This document shows positions 8,166 to 17,034 of a DNA stretch of 32,490 nucleotides, in pieces (positions within the stretch are counted from its first letter, which is position 1; every line of letters begins with the position of its first letter). Under the pieces are notes generated by a model. It was not told where the DNA came from. It saw only the letters and a list, made by a program, of their open reading frames with translations, and did not search any database. A program made the position numbers and the translations under genes. This DNA comes from Bacteroidales bacterium Bact_19. Its GTDB lineage: Bacteria > Bacteroidota > Bacteroidia > Bacteroidales > ML635J-15. The DNA is taken from contig LUZK01000027.1 in the NCBI GenBank assembly GCA_001603595.1, positions 1-32,490 of the forward strand, in the 5' to 3' direction.

Positions 8166-8783
8166 ATGAACTATTATGATTTAATTGGATTTATTGGAAT
8201 AGCCTTTGGAATATTGGCTTTTTTCTCTGTGGGAAGAAAGCAAAGATTATTTTTATTTTTATTATCCTCTGTTTTTTTGTTGATTTATACACTATTAAAT
8301 CCGAAATGGCCTTTTGTTGCGGTATTCGTTTTTTTTACGGCATACATCGTTTATGAAATTTTCAAAATTAGGTCTAATTTATCAAATATTAAACTTATTC
8401 AAGTAAATATTGACGATTCTTATATTCAAGATTTTTTTTCAAACTATAAAAAAGATATTTATAATATATTTCCTTTTTTTAATCAGGAAAATGTTCAAAA
8501 TTGTTTTTTGATTTTCAGAAATCTTGATTTAATTGGAGTAATTGCAGGAAAGGTCTCTGAAAAGAATTTTGAAATTGAAGTTGATTATCTTAAACCCGGT
8601 TTTAGAGATTATGAAATAGGTGAATACATGTTTAAAATAAACCCTGGTTATTTTAAAAAATTGGGTGTAGACAGGTTAATTACAAAATCTTACCATAAGA
8701 ATCACACTAAATATCTTAAAAAAATGGGGTTTGAAGAAACCTTGATTGATGGTCAGATGTTTTTTGTTAAACATATTGATTGA
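8166..8783 (+). CDS. Membrane protein with YgjV-like helices and a GNAT-like C-terminal domain
   Basis: 205 residues, not confidently assigned. The N-terminal 68 residues form two to three hydrophobic helices (about 4-20, 27-43, 48-66) with a short basic loop GRKQR at 23-27, resembling small YgjV-type inner-membrane proteins. After KIRSNLS a soluble domain follows (about 72-205). Its end (YLKPGFRDYEIGEYMF, then LITKSYHKNHTKYLKKMGF at about 172-190) resembles the last strands and helices of GNAT acyltransferases. In that fold the pattern N-x-xx-x-YLxKxGF marks the final acetyl-CoA-proximal helix. The R/Q-x-x-G-x-G/A acetyl-CoA loop is not recognisable, so catalysis is uncertain. It has its own promoter and a weak terminator. 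Confidence 0.5.
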   Translation: MNYYDLIGFIGIAFGILAFFSVGRKQRLFLFLLSSVFLLIYTLLNPKWPFVAVFVFFTAYIVYEIFKIRSNLSNIKLIQVNIDDSYIQDFFSNYKKDIYNIFPFFNQENVQNCFLIFRNLDLIGVIAGKVSEKNFEIEVDYLKPGFRDYEIGEYMFKINPGYFKKLGVDRLITKSYHKNHTKYLKKMGFEETLIDGQMFFVKHID

Positions 8784-8789
8784 TAGATT

Positions 8790-8813
8790 AAGCAACTAAT
8801 TAAGTGCTTTTTT
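8790..8813 (+). terminator. Weak rho-independent-like terminator
   Basis: AAGCA (8790-8794) pairs with TGCTT (8805-8809) around a 10-base spacer and is followed by a run of T to 8813. It sits seven bases after the stop of the membrane-GNAT gene. The stem is only five base pairs, so this is tentative. Confidence 0.35.
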
Positions 8814-8845
8814 CGTTTATAAATTAAAAAAATGCCCTTTGAGTT

Positions 8846-10369
8846 ATGAAGAGACGGATTTTTAAAATAATGTTTACGATTATTTTTTCTATTATTGTAT
8901 TAAATAATTACAGTCAGGTTAATTTCCCTGATCCACCTAAATTTTTATCTGCATCTGTTTTACCGGAATCTAATCCTACTACTGTTAGAATTTCATGGAA
9001 TCCATCTGATTCAGCAAGTGTTGTCGGTTATATTATTTACAAAATTGTTGGAGGAGTAACTCAAACAATTGGCGAAGTTAACGGAAGATTGACAACGGTT
9101 TTTGATTATACTCAATCTCAAGCTGATAATGCTCCAGAAAGTTTTAGATTAGCCTCTTTTGATGCTAATTATTTTAAAAGCATGATTACCGATCCACATA
9201 AAACAATAAATTTAAAAGTAGAATTTGATAAATGTAAATTGTCAGCAAAATTAACATGGAACGCTTATGAAGGTTGGACGCAGCCTGTAACAAAATATAA
9301 AATTTACCGCCGAACTTCTGAAGGTACATATTCTGTTGTCGGTAGTACAGATTCGAATAATTTGTCATTCGAGAATATTGAATTATTACCTAATACACAG
9401 TATTTTTATTACGTTGAAGCTTTGAATAATTCAGGTCTTACTGCTACTTCAAATTCTGTGAGCATTACAACAGAATCATATTTGCCTCCCGATTATTTAT
9501 ATGCTCATTTTGCTACTGTGGAAAATTCAGAAATTAAAGTAAAGTTTTTGATTTCCGGAAATACTGCAGATGTATCAGAATTTATTATTCAACGAGCATC
9601 AGATCCTGATGGAAATTGGAGCGAAATTCGTTCTTTTGTAAACTCAGGACAACGCGAAATAATTTATACCGATGTTGATGCTGATCCGTCTAAACAAATT
9701 TATTACTATCGAATAGCATCTCTAACACCCTGCGGTAATGTTAGCCTTGTTTCTAATTATGCTTCAAATATTTTGTTACGTACCGAAAACAATGGTTTAG
9801 AACATAAAATTTCATGGACCCAATACAGAGATTGGCAAAATGGGGTTCAAAATTATAAAATTTATCGTGATTTCGATGGAATGCCGGTAGAGGTTGCCAC
9901 AAATAATCCGGGAGATTTGAATTTTAATTACGATATTAGTTGGTATGTAAATTATTGTCAGGATAAAAAGATTCATGTTTCCAATAAATATTGCTACTAT
10001 GTAGAAGCAATAGAAAATTTAGGTCATCCGATTACCACAAACACAGGGATAAGCCGTTCTAACGTAGAATGCGTATTTCATGAACCTGTTGTATGGATGC
10101 CAAATGCTTTTAACAGAAATTCATACGATTCAAAAAATTCCGTTTTTCGACCAATTATTTCTTTTGCACAGGTCGAACCTTATGAATTTATTATTTTTGA
10201 CAAATGGGGTAACGAAATTTTTAAAACAACTCAATCTTTTGATGGGTGGAACGGATTTTTAAATTATGATCCTGCTCCTTCTCAATATTACATTTACTAC
10301 CTTAGGTATTACGACTTCAAAAATAAGGAGCATATCTTAACAGGAAAATTTTTTCTATTTGCCGACTAA
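8846..10369 (+). CDS. Fibronectin-type-III protein with gliding-motility-type (T9SS type B) C-terminal domain
   Basis: 507 residues. The signal peptide (1-23) ends NNYSQ. At least four fibronectin-III-like beta-sandwiches follow, at about 27-110, 120-210, 215-310 and 312-405. They carry the recurrent pattern ISWN/LTWN, then YKIYR, then YYYVEA. The final 90 residues are a type B (CHU_C/gliding motility-associated) sorting domain. It contains VVWMPNAFNRNS (415-426), FIIFDKWGNEIF (448-459), FDGWNG (465-470) and a terminal LTGKFFLFAD. The protein is likely exported by Sec and T9SS and displayed on the surface. Unlike the two other type B cargo genes here, it has no PorP/SprF gene next to it. The short linker before the sorting domain and the lack of enzyme motifs suggest a structural or adhesive role. 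Confidence 0.85.
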   Translation: MKRRIFKIMFTIIFSIIVLNNYSQVNFPDPPKFLSASVLPESNPTTVRISWNPSDSASVVGYIIYKIVGGVTQTIGEVNGRLTTVFDYTQSQADNAPESFRLASFDANYFKSMITDPHKTINLKVEFDKCKLSAKLTWNAYEGWTQPVTKYKIYRRTSEGTYSVVGSTDSNNLSFENIELLPNTQYFYYVEALNNSGLTATSNSVSITTESYLPPDYLYAHFATVENSEIKVKFLISGNTADVSEFIIQRASDPDGNWSEIRSFVNSGQREIIYTDVDADPSKQIYYYRIASLTPCGNVSLVSNYASNILLRTENNGLEHKISWTQYRDWQNGVQNYKIYRDFDGMPVEVATNNPGDLNFNYDISWYVNYCQDKKIHVSNKYCYYVEAIENLGHPITTNTGISRSNVECVFHEPVVWMPNAFNRNSYDSKNSVFRPIISFAQVEPYEFIIFDKWGNEIFKTTQSFDGWNGFLNYDPAPSQYYIYYLRYYDFKNKEHILTGKFFLFAD

Positions 10370-10452
10370 TAAATTCTAAAAAAAATCAAAATTTATTTCT
10401 GATTATTTGTAATTTTATTGTAGTTTTATGATGATTATTTAAAACTATTGCA

Positions 10453-12657
10453 ATGGGTTTATCAGCTGAAGAAAAACAATATTTTGAAGAACAATTCGAT
10501 AAATTGATTAAAGCCACAAAGTATATTCAGAGCGAGGATGATATTTTAATGATACGTAAGGCTTATGATTTAGCAAACGAAGCCCACGCAAACATGAGAA
10601 GAAAATCAGGAGAGCCATATTTTACACATCCACTGGCAGTGGCTTTTATCGTTGCCGAAGAAATCGGGCTGGGACCCAAATCTGTTGTTGGAGCTCTTTT
10701 GCATGATGTTGTTGAAGATACCGACTACACTTTGAGTGACATAGAAAGAATGTTTGATAATACAATTGCCAATATTGTTGATGGATTAACAAAAATTTCA
10801 GATGTTCTGGATAAGGATTCTTCGACCCAAGTCGAGAATTTTCGTAAAATGTTGATAACAATGTCTCAGGATATTCGGGTTATTTTTATCAAGCTCGCAG
10901 ATAGATTGCACAATATGAGAACCCTTGATTCGATGCCCGAATATAAACAAGTGAAAATTGTTAGTGAAACTGTTTATTTATATGCTCCGCTAGCTCATCG
11001 TCTTGGTTTATATTCTATTAAAATAGAACTCGAAGATCTTGCTCTTAAATATCAACATCCTCTTATTTATCGTGAAATTTCTCGCAAATTCAAGGAAACA
11101 GAAGAAGAACGAAATAAATACATTGAAGAAATTATTACACCAATAAAGAATTTACTTGAAAGCGAAGGAATATCTTGTACTATTAAAGGTCGTACTAAAT
11201 CAATATATTCTATTTGGAACAAAATGCAAACCAAAAACGTTCCTTTCGAAGAAATATACGATTTGTTTGCAATCAGAATAGTATTTGACCATCCGGACGA
11301 TCTTCCAGACTCAAAAGCCAGAGCAACTTGCTATCAAATTATGGCTATGATTACAGATATATATCCACACCATGAACAAAGAGTACGCGACTGGATAAAA
11401 AAACCTAAATCAAATGGATACGAAGCTCTTCATGTTACCGTAATGGGGCCTAGAGGTAAATGGGTCGAAATTCAAATTCGTAGCCGTAAGATGGATGATA
11501 TTGCTGAACGTGGATTTGCTTCACATTGGAAATATAAAACTCGCGAAACTGGCGAAGATCATAGTTTGGATTTGATAATTGCTAACCTAAACGAGCTTTT
11601 GAATTCTAAGGATGGCAATTTAATGAGTTTCCTGGATGATCTTAAAATAAACTTGTTTAGCTCCGAAGTTTATGTGTTTACTCCAAAAGGAGAAATAAGG
11701 AGTATGCCAAAATCTGCAACAGCATTGGATTTGGCTTATGATATTCACACACAGGTGGGACACCATGCTATTGCAGCTAAAGTTAATCATAAATTACAAC
11801 CTTTGTCTTATGTCCTAAATTCGGGCGATCAAGTAGAAATTTTAACATCTGAAAAGCAATATCCTAAAAGAGAATGGCTTGATTTTGTTAGAACTCCAAA
11901 AGCTAAGTCTCGGATTAAAAGTGCTCTTAAAGAAGAAAGGAGACTTAACATTGAAAAGGGTATGGATATCTTTTTTAAAAAAATACGTGAATTAAACCTT
12001 AAACTTGATTTTAAACAATTTAACGAATTACGCAAAAAATATAATGTGCCTAATAAAGAAGAATTTTACTACAAAATAGGTGTAGGTCAGATTCTGATTG
12101 ATGATATCGCAAAACAACTTGAAGGAAGAAAAAGTTTCTTTGCAAGATATTGGAAAGTTACTTTAAGAAAACCCAAAACAAATAAAGAACAAACAAAAAA
12201 TTCCATGACAATTGAAACATTGGATAATAAGAAAATTACACTTGCTCAATGTTGTAACCCTATTCCCGGAGATGAAGTCGCCGGTGTTGTAAATCCAAAT
12301 AATTCAATTATTATACACAAAAAATCTTGTAATGTTCTTATAAATTTTGCTTCAAAATTTGGAGATAGAATTATTTCTGTTAAATGGTCGGTAACAAAAA
12401 AATTATCATTTTTGGTAAAATTAAAAATCGAAGGTGTTGACAGCATAGGTGTTGTTCATAAAATTACCAGTGTAATTTCTAAAGAGGCTAATGTAAACAT
12501 GAAAGCAATAAATATTGATACTAAAGATGAACTTTTTTTCGGAGAAATTCAACTTTATATTCATGATGTTGAAGATTTAGAAGCTTTAACAAAGCAACTA
12601 AAAAAAATAAAAGGAGTTAATAATGTAATAAGAGTTGATAATAATGAAAATGACTAA
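10453..12657 (+). CDS. rel: Bifunctional (p)ppGpp synthetase/hydrolase (Rel/SpoT family)
   Basis: This 734-residue long RSH enzyme makes and degrades (p)ppGpp, the stringent-response alarmone. The HD hydrolase domain (about 25-200) has its metal ligands intact: H59 (YFTHPLA), H84-D85 (LLHDVVED) and D150 (KLADRLHNMRTL). The synthetase domain (about 235-360) has GRTKSIYSIWNKM (246-258), KSNGYEALHVTV (320-331) with Tyr324, and VEIQIRS (338-344) with Glu339. The preceding RVRDWIKKPK is the basic (RxKD-like) version typical of bifunctional enzymes rather than the acidic ExDD of synthetase-only RelA. A TGS domain (about 403-463), a conserved-cysteine region (AQCCNPIPGD, 598-607) and an ACT domain (about 652-728) complete the normal order. 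Length is normal. It probably heads an operon with the two following genes, the first of which overlaps its end. Confidence 0.95.
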   Translation: MGLSAEEKQYFEEQFDKLIKATKYIQSEDDILMIRKAYDLANEAHANMRRKSGEPYFTHPLAVAFIVAEEIGLGPKSVVGALLHDVVEDTDYTLSDIERMFDNTIANIVDGLTKISDVLDKDSSTQVENFRKMLITMSQDIRVIFIKLADRLHNMRTLDSMPEYKQVKIVSETVYLYAPLAHRLGLYSIKIELEDLALKYQHPLIYREISRKFKETEEERNKYIEEIITPIKNLLESEGISCTIKGRTKSIYSIWNKMQTKNVPFEEIYDLFAIRIVFDHPDDLPDSKARATCYQIMAMITDIYPHHEQRVRDWIKKPKSNGYEALHVTVMGPRGKWVEIQIRSRKMDDIAERGFASHWKYKTRETGEDHSLDLIIANLNELLNSKDGNLMSFLDDLKINLFSSEVYVFTPKGEIRSMPKSATALDLAYDIHTQVGHHAIAAKVNHKLQPLSYVLNSGDQVEILTSEKQYPKREWLDFVRTPKAKSRIKSALKEERRLNIEKGMDIFFKKIRELNLKLDFKQFNELRKKYNVPNKEEFYYKIGVGQILIDDIAKQLEGRKSFFARYWKVTLRKPKTNKEQTKNSMTIETLDNKKITLAQCCNPIPGDEVAGVVNPNNSIIIHKKSCNVLINFASKFGDRIISVKWSVTKKLSFLVKLKIEGVDSIGVVHKITSVISKEANVNMKAINIDTKDELFFGEIQLYIHDVEDLEALTKQLKKIKGVNNVIRVDNNEND

Positions 12658-13543
12658 GAATGAAATAGTTTCGCTTCTGAAACTTTTAGAAGATCCTGAT
12701 AATAAGGTTTTTGAAGCTGTTAAAGAAAAAATAAAGCAGGATAGTGAGTTCTTTAAGATATATCTGGAAAACTATCATTCACTCTCCAATAATTTACTTG
12801 CAATACAACGATCAGAAGAAATCCTTGATGAAATCTTTCTTCAGAAATTTTTTGAAGATTTAAAAAATTTTTTAACCGATGAAAATTCTCATCTTAGTCA
12901 GGGAGCATTTTTGTTCGAGACCTATTTTAACAGGGATTTGGATAAAAATCAAATCGAAGCTTATTTTGATGAAGTTTTGCGAGCTGTTTGGATAGAAATA
13001 AATGATAATCTAACTGCTTTTGAAAAAATAAATATACTCAAAGAAGTTATTTTTAACAAGCAAAAATTTAAAAAAACTCCCTTGCTTTCAAATCAGTTAG
13101 AAATGTTTAATGTAGCAACTTGTTTGAGCCATAAAAAACTTACTCCTGTTACTGCTGCAATGTTGTATTCGATGCTTTGCGAACAACTCAAAATACCTTT
13201 TTATCCTCTGAACTTCCCGTCATTATCAATTATCGGTTTCTACAATAAAGAATTTGAAATGTTGCCCAATCCTGATATACATAAAGGAATTATGTTTTGT
13301 ATTTTTCCATATATGGACGCCCAGCCAATTGGAATTCCTAATGTGAAAAAAATGCTTAAAGATTTAGGTCCTGATTACGATGTCGATAGATTAAGTACGA
13401 TGCCTTATAAAGAATATTTGCTGGAATATTTTAAAATGCGAATAGATTTTTTGAGAAAGAATAAAATTGATAATTTTGCCACCAAAAATTCGAGTCGAGT
13501 CATAAAGTTTTATGAGCAGAATTATAATGTTGGAAATTATTAG
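12644..13543 (+). CDS. SirB1/transglutaminase-like family protein
   Basis: About 299 residues. I place the start at the ATG at 12644 (alternative ATG 12650). The frame also offers a TTG at 12635, but the ATG is preferred. Either way it overlaps the end of rel, suggesting translational coupling. The N-terminus (LLKLLEDPDNKVFEAVKEKI) and QGAFLFETYFNRDLD in the middle resemble the N-terminal part of SirB1-type transglutaminase-like proteins. So does the later stretch TPVTAAMLYSMLCEQLKIPF, where classic members have the NSxL...R..GIPI helix carrying the nucleophile position. The thiol is not clearly retained there: the nearest Cys is in SMLCEQL. Catalysis is therefore doubtful. The molecular role of SirB1 proteins is poorly defined. 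Predicted cytoplasmic, with no signal peptide or membrane segment. Confidence 0.6.
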   Translation: MKMTKNEIVSLLKLLEDPDNKVFEAVKEKIKQDSEFFKIYLENYHSLSNNLLAIQRSEEILDEIFLQKFFEDLKNFLTDENSHLSQGAFLFETYFNRDLDKNQIEAYFDEVLRAVWIEINDNLTAFEKINILKEVIFNKQKFKKTPLLSNQLEMFNVATCLSHKKLTPVTAAMLYSMLCEQLKIPFYPLNFPSLSIIGFYNKEFEMLPNPDIHKGIMFCIFPYMDAQPIGIPNVKKMLKDLGPDYDVDRLSTMPYKEYLLEYFKMRIDFLRKNKIDNFATKNSSRVIKFYEQNYNVGNY

Positions 13544-13549
13544 AATAAT

Positions 13550-14887
13550 ATGAAAATCGTAATTGCAGGAGCCGGAGATGTGGGAAAATATTTGGCTAAG
13601 ATGCTGAATAAGGAAGACCATGATTTAATAGTTATTGATAAAAATATAAAGGCTTTAACACAAATTTATCAATTAAATGATTTATTAACAATTCAAGGAG
13701 ATTGTTCTTCTTTTAATGTACTTAAAGAAGCTTCGATAGAACAATGTGATTTATTCATTTCTCTTACAAATAATCAGGATACAAATATTTTGTCTTGTAT
13801 TTATGCTCATAAAATGGGAGCAGGTAAAACAATTGCTAGAGTTGATAGTATGGAATATCTCCATCCAATACACAAAGTTAGTCTGATAAAGTTTGGTATA
13901 GATAAAATAATTTACCCTGAATATATTGCAGCAAGAGAAGTTGTTGGAGTGATTAAGCAAACTGGGACTAGCGAAGTGTCTGAATTTTCAGGAGGTAAGC
14001 TTGCTTTATATGTCTTGCGGCTCGACCAAAATTCTCCTATTTTAAACCGTAAACTAAAAGAAATAAAAGAGTTTTCTTCCAGTGAAAACTTTAGAATTGT
14101 AGCAATAACTCGAGAAGATAAAACTATTATTCCGCGAGGGGACGATTTACTTAAGGAAAATGATTTGGTTTACATCATTACCAATCAAAAAGGGATAAAA
14201 GAAATATTTAATATTAGCGGTAAGACCAAATTAGATAACAATAACATTATTTTTCTTGGAGCTAGCAGAATAGGGATAAAAGCAGCCAAAATGATAGAAG
14301 GTCAACTTAAAGTTACTTTAATTGAAAAAGATGAAGATAAGATAGAAAATGTTGTGAATGAGCTTTCTAAAACTACAATAATAAATGGAGATGGAAAAGA
14401 TGTCAATATACTACTCGAAGCCGGTATCGAAAAGGCAGATGTTTTTGTAGCAGTTACAGGTGATTCTGAAACAAATATTTTAACATGCATTCTTGCCAAA
14501 AAGTTAGGAGTGCCTCGTACTATTGCAGAGGTAGAAAATATGGATTATATCGAAATAGCAAATAAAATGGGCATTGATTCTATTGTCAATAAAAAACTTA
14601 GTGCTGCAAGCACAATTTACACAATGACAATGGGAGCTGAAATTTCTTCTATAAAATGTCTTACTGGGACTGATGCTGAAGTTCTGGAATTTGTTGTTTC
14701 TGAGGATGCATTAGTTACTAAAGCTAGAATAAAAGATTTAAATTTACCCGAAGGTGTTATTATTGGTGGTATAGTACGTGGAAATAAAACTATAATTGCA
14801 GTTGGAGATACTCAAATAAAACCAAAAGATAAAGTAGTTCTTTTTGCTTTGCCCTCAGCAATTTTTAAGATTGCTTATTATTTCTAA
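13550..14887 (+). CDS. trkA: Trk potassium uptake regulatory subunit TrkA
   Basis: This 445-residue cytoplasmic NAD-binding gating subunit belongs to TrkH/TrkG-type K+ transporters. It is a tandem duplication of RCK_N plus RCK_C. The first Rossmann fold starts MKIVIAGAGDVGKYLA (GxGxxG at 7-12, acidic ribose ligand in VIDKN at about 28-32), with its RCK_C at about 140-220. The second Rossmann fold begins IIFLGASRIG (233-242), with LIEKDED at about 257-263, and its RCK_C covers about 365-445. Length matches E. coli TrkA (458). It starts six bases after the SirB1-like gene and is probably cotranscribed with rel. No TrkH-type channel gene is in the window, so the partner is elsewhere. It converges on the next operon with only one base between the stop codons. 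Confidence 0.93.
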   Translation: MKIVIAGAGDVGKYLAKMLNKEDHDLIVIDKNIKALTQIYQLNDLLTIQGDCSSFNVLKEASIEQCDLFISLTNNQDTNILSCIYAHKMGAGKTIARVDSMEYLHPIHKVSLIKFGIDKIIYPEYIAAREVVGVIKQTGTSEVSEFSGGKLALYVLRLDQNSPILNRKLKEIKEFSSSENFRIVAITREDKTIIPRGDDLLKENDLVYIITNQKGIKEIFNISGKTKLDNNNIIFLGASRIGIKAAKMIEGQLKVTLIEKDEDKIENVVNELSKTTIINGDGKDVNILLEAGIEKADVFVAVTGDSETNILTCILAKKLGVPRTIAEVENMDYIEIANKMGIDSIVNKKLSAASTIYTMTMGAEISSIKCLTGTDAEVLEFVVSEDALVTKARIKDLNLPEGVIIGGIVRGNKTIIAVGDTQIKPKDKVVLFALPSAIFKIAYYF

Positions 14888-14888
14888 T

Positions 14889-15794
14889 TTAATTTCTGAA
14901 CATTGGCATATTTTGTTTTTTAGAGTTTTTCAATTTTACTGTTAACATTACTTCGTGAGACCCTGATGTGTGATGCCTTAATGATGATAATACAAGGTCA
15001 TAAGAATAAAAGAAGCCAAAAATGTCATAATAATATCCTAATCCTAAATTGAGACCATCATTATGTTTATAGTTCAATATCCCATGAATTTTTTCAGCAT
15101 AATTATAGCTCAGCGATAATTCTGCAGCAATAGGTGAACTGTGAGCATAAGAAATGAAAATACCCGGAATAATGCTGTGCAAATTGCTGTAAAATTTGTA
15201 CTGTCCACTGAAAATTATGTGACGACTCATTCTTATTTCTGCATTATCGCTTTCTGCAAAAGGTCTGAAACTGCTTTTTAATATCTGATCTATTGCAAAA
15301 CCAAATTTAAAGTCATCATTAAAAACATAAATACCGGCGTTTGATTCCGGTCGCCATTTTTTATCACTGACAAAGTTAAAAGCAGGATCATTTTCATTTC
15401 TATATGTTAATCCTTCATTATCCAAACGATATTGAACAATTAGTGCCGATAAACCGAATGAAAGATTCAAATTGTCCATCGGTATAATATAAGAATATCC
15501 CAAATTTATAGTAAACCGAGTTCCGGGGTAGGTTTTATCGTTAATTAAAAATCCTCCTATAGAATTACTAGAATTTAGAGGCATTGAATATGATATAAAT
15601 GAAGTTTTTGGAGCATTTTCAAATCCAACCCACTGTTGACGATGCAAGAGTTTTATATTTGGAGATTCATAACTTCCATTAACCGCAGGATTAAAGAAAT
15701 CCATGTTCAGATGTCGCAGCGATAATTGTGGAATCTGTTGAGCCTTTATCGAAATTGCAATAATTAACGGAATAAGTATTATTATCTTTTTCAT
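14889..15794 (-). CDS. PorP/SprF family outer-membrane protein (T9SS cargo partner)
   Basis: 301 residues. A signal peptide (1-18) ends SIKAQ. The family signatures follow: NPAVNGSYESP (about 35-45) and HRQQWVGFENAPKTSF (about 51-66). The rest is amphipathic beta-strands that end SSLRHHTSGSHEVML, the usual C-terminal strand motif. PorP/SprF proteins are beta-barrels that attach to the T9SS and help retain or export type B sorting-domain cargo. Last gene of the operon, four bases after the type B cargo gene on the same strand, so this is presumably its dedicated partner. It ends one base from the oppositely oriented trkA stop, with no room for a separate terminator. Confidence 0.9.
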   Translation of the reverse strand: MKKIIILIPLIIAISIKAQQIPQLSLRHLNMDFFNPAVNGSYESPNIKLLHRQQWVGFENAPKTSFISYSMPLNSSNSIGGFLINDKTYPGTRFTINLGYSYIIPMDNLNLSFGLSALIVQYRLDNEGLTYRNENDPAFNFVSDKKWRPESNAGIYVFNDDFKFGFAIDQILKSSFRPFAESDNAEIRMSRHIIFSGQYKFYSNLHSIIPGIFISYAHSSPIAAELSLSYNYAEKIHGILNYKHNDGLNLGLGYYYDIFGFFYSYDLVLSSLRHHTSGSHEVMLTVKLKNSKKQNMPMFRN

Positions 15795-15798
15795 GATA

Positions 15799-17025
15799 TT
15801 ATCTTATTATTGTTACACTGCCTTTGTAGGTCTTTGACCCGTCAGATGTTGTTATTATATAATAATAAGTAGCATCCGGAACATTTTTTTCTTTGTATTT
15901 ACCATCCCAACTTACAGAATTATCTTCTGATTCAAAAACCAAATTTCCATTGCGATTAAAGATCTTTACAGAACAACCCTCACAGCCGTCAATTATCCAG
16001 TAATCATTAAGATTGTCCCCATTTGGTGAGAAACTGTTATAAATATGTAATTGTTCTGTAATTTCTTCATTTATTTTTGCTGCTGTATAGTATCTTTTAT
16101 CAGAGTTTACAAAGTTTTGAATAAAAGCATTGTTTTCTGAATTAAATCCGGAGTTATCAACTTTAATCCATTTCGGAGAATGACTTGATTGCCATGCTGA
16201 AAGAGCATCAAAACTTCCGTCAGAATTTTCGTATTTGATCAATATCTCAGCATCGGATTCTCCTTGTATTCTACGAATTGAATGGAAAAAGTTTTCGTTT
16301 ATATATTCAATATCCTCATTTTTTAAGGAAGAATACATTCCGTAAAAGTCAGGGCTGTTATTTATGAAACCAACTTCGAAATTGTTTAATTCAGCAAAAC
16401 TTGTAGTAATATAAACAGGACGATAAATCGGATTCAGCAAATCGGCTCCCAACGGGAACTCATAAATTTGGGTAGAAAGCATTTTACGGTTCAGGCTGCC
16501 ATTTAGAGATGTTGATATAAAACCATTGTTTCTTTGAATTGCTGTTGTAGATTCATTATTGATGGTAATAGATTTTTCCATTGCTGCTAATTCGGAATCA
16601 AAAAGTTTTAATGTCCCGTTTATACTTAAATCATTATATAAAGTTTTAATACCTGTTCCAACCAGAAACAAATTATAAAAACTGCTTGAATTTGTACCCC
16701 CGATATTTTGATTTGTCCCATATAGAAAGATTGTTCCCTGTTGGGGAAAATAATTACCATTATTTATCCAATTACCTGCAAGGTAGATATAACCATTATT
16801 TTTAATTTCTCCGGAATTTGTAATGTTTTCTTTTATTGCCAAAATTGCAGTATCATTGCTTGACGAATTTAAGTTTATAATTCCTGTGTTGACAATACTT
16901 CCATTAATATCTAACTTAATTTGATTATTTAAGTTTAACTTTATATTGTTTACCTCCATTAACTGTGCATCTAATTTTAGATTGATGAATATTAACAAAG
17001 GCAATAACATAATTATTTTTTTCAT
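15799..17025 (-). CDS. T9SS type B cargo protein with gliding-motility C-terminal domain
   Basis: 408 residues. A signal peptide (1-20) ends KLDAQ. A largely beta, asparagine/isoleucine-rich region follows (about 21-320). Its first part has weak repeats around NxGIIN, NSGEIKNNG, WINNGNY and INGTL, as in beta-helix or filamentous adhesin-like proteins. The C-terminal 80 residues are a clear type B sorting domain: YNSFSPNGDNLNDYW, KIFNRNGNLVFES, VSWDGKYK, then a final GSVTIIR. No enzyme motif is visible. It is the middle gene of a three-gene operon, nine bases after the tail-fibre-like gene and four bases before the PorP/SprF gene. It is likely to be exported through or held by the T9SS. Confidence 0.85.
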   Translation of the reverse strand: MKKIIMLLPLLIFINLKLDAQLMEVNNIKLNLNNQIKLDINGSIVNTGIINLNSSSNDTAILAIKENITNSGEIKNNGYIYLAGNWINNGNYFPQQGTIFLYGTNQNIGGTNSSSFYNLFLVGTGIKTLYNDLSINGTLKLFDSELAAMEKSITINNESTTAIQRNNGFISTSLNGSLNRKMLSTQIYEFPLGADLLNPIYRPVYITTSFAELNNFEVGFINNSPDFYGMYSSLKNEDIEYINENFFHSIRRIQGESDAEILIKYENSDGSFDALSAWQSSHSPKWIKVDNSGFNSENNAFIQNFVNSDKRYYTAAKINEEITEQLHIYNSFSPNGDNLNDYWIIDGCEGCSVKIFNRNGNLVFESEDNSVSWDGKYKEKNVPDATYYYIITTSDGSKTYKGSVTIIR

Positions 17026-17034
17026 GGCTTGAAT

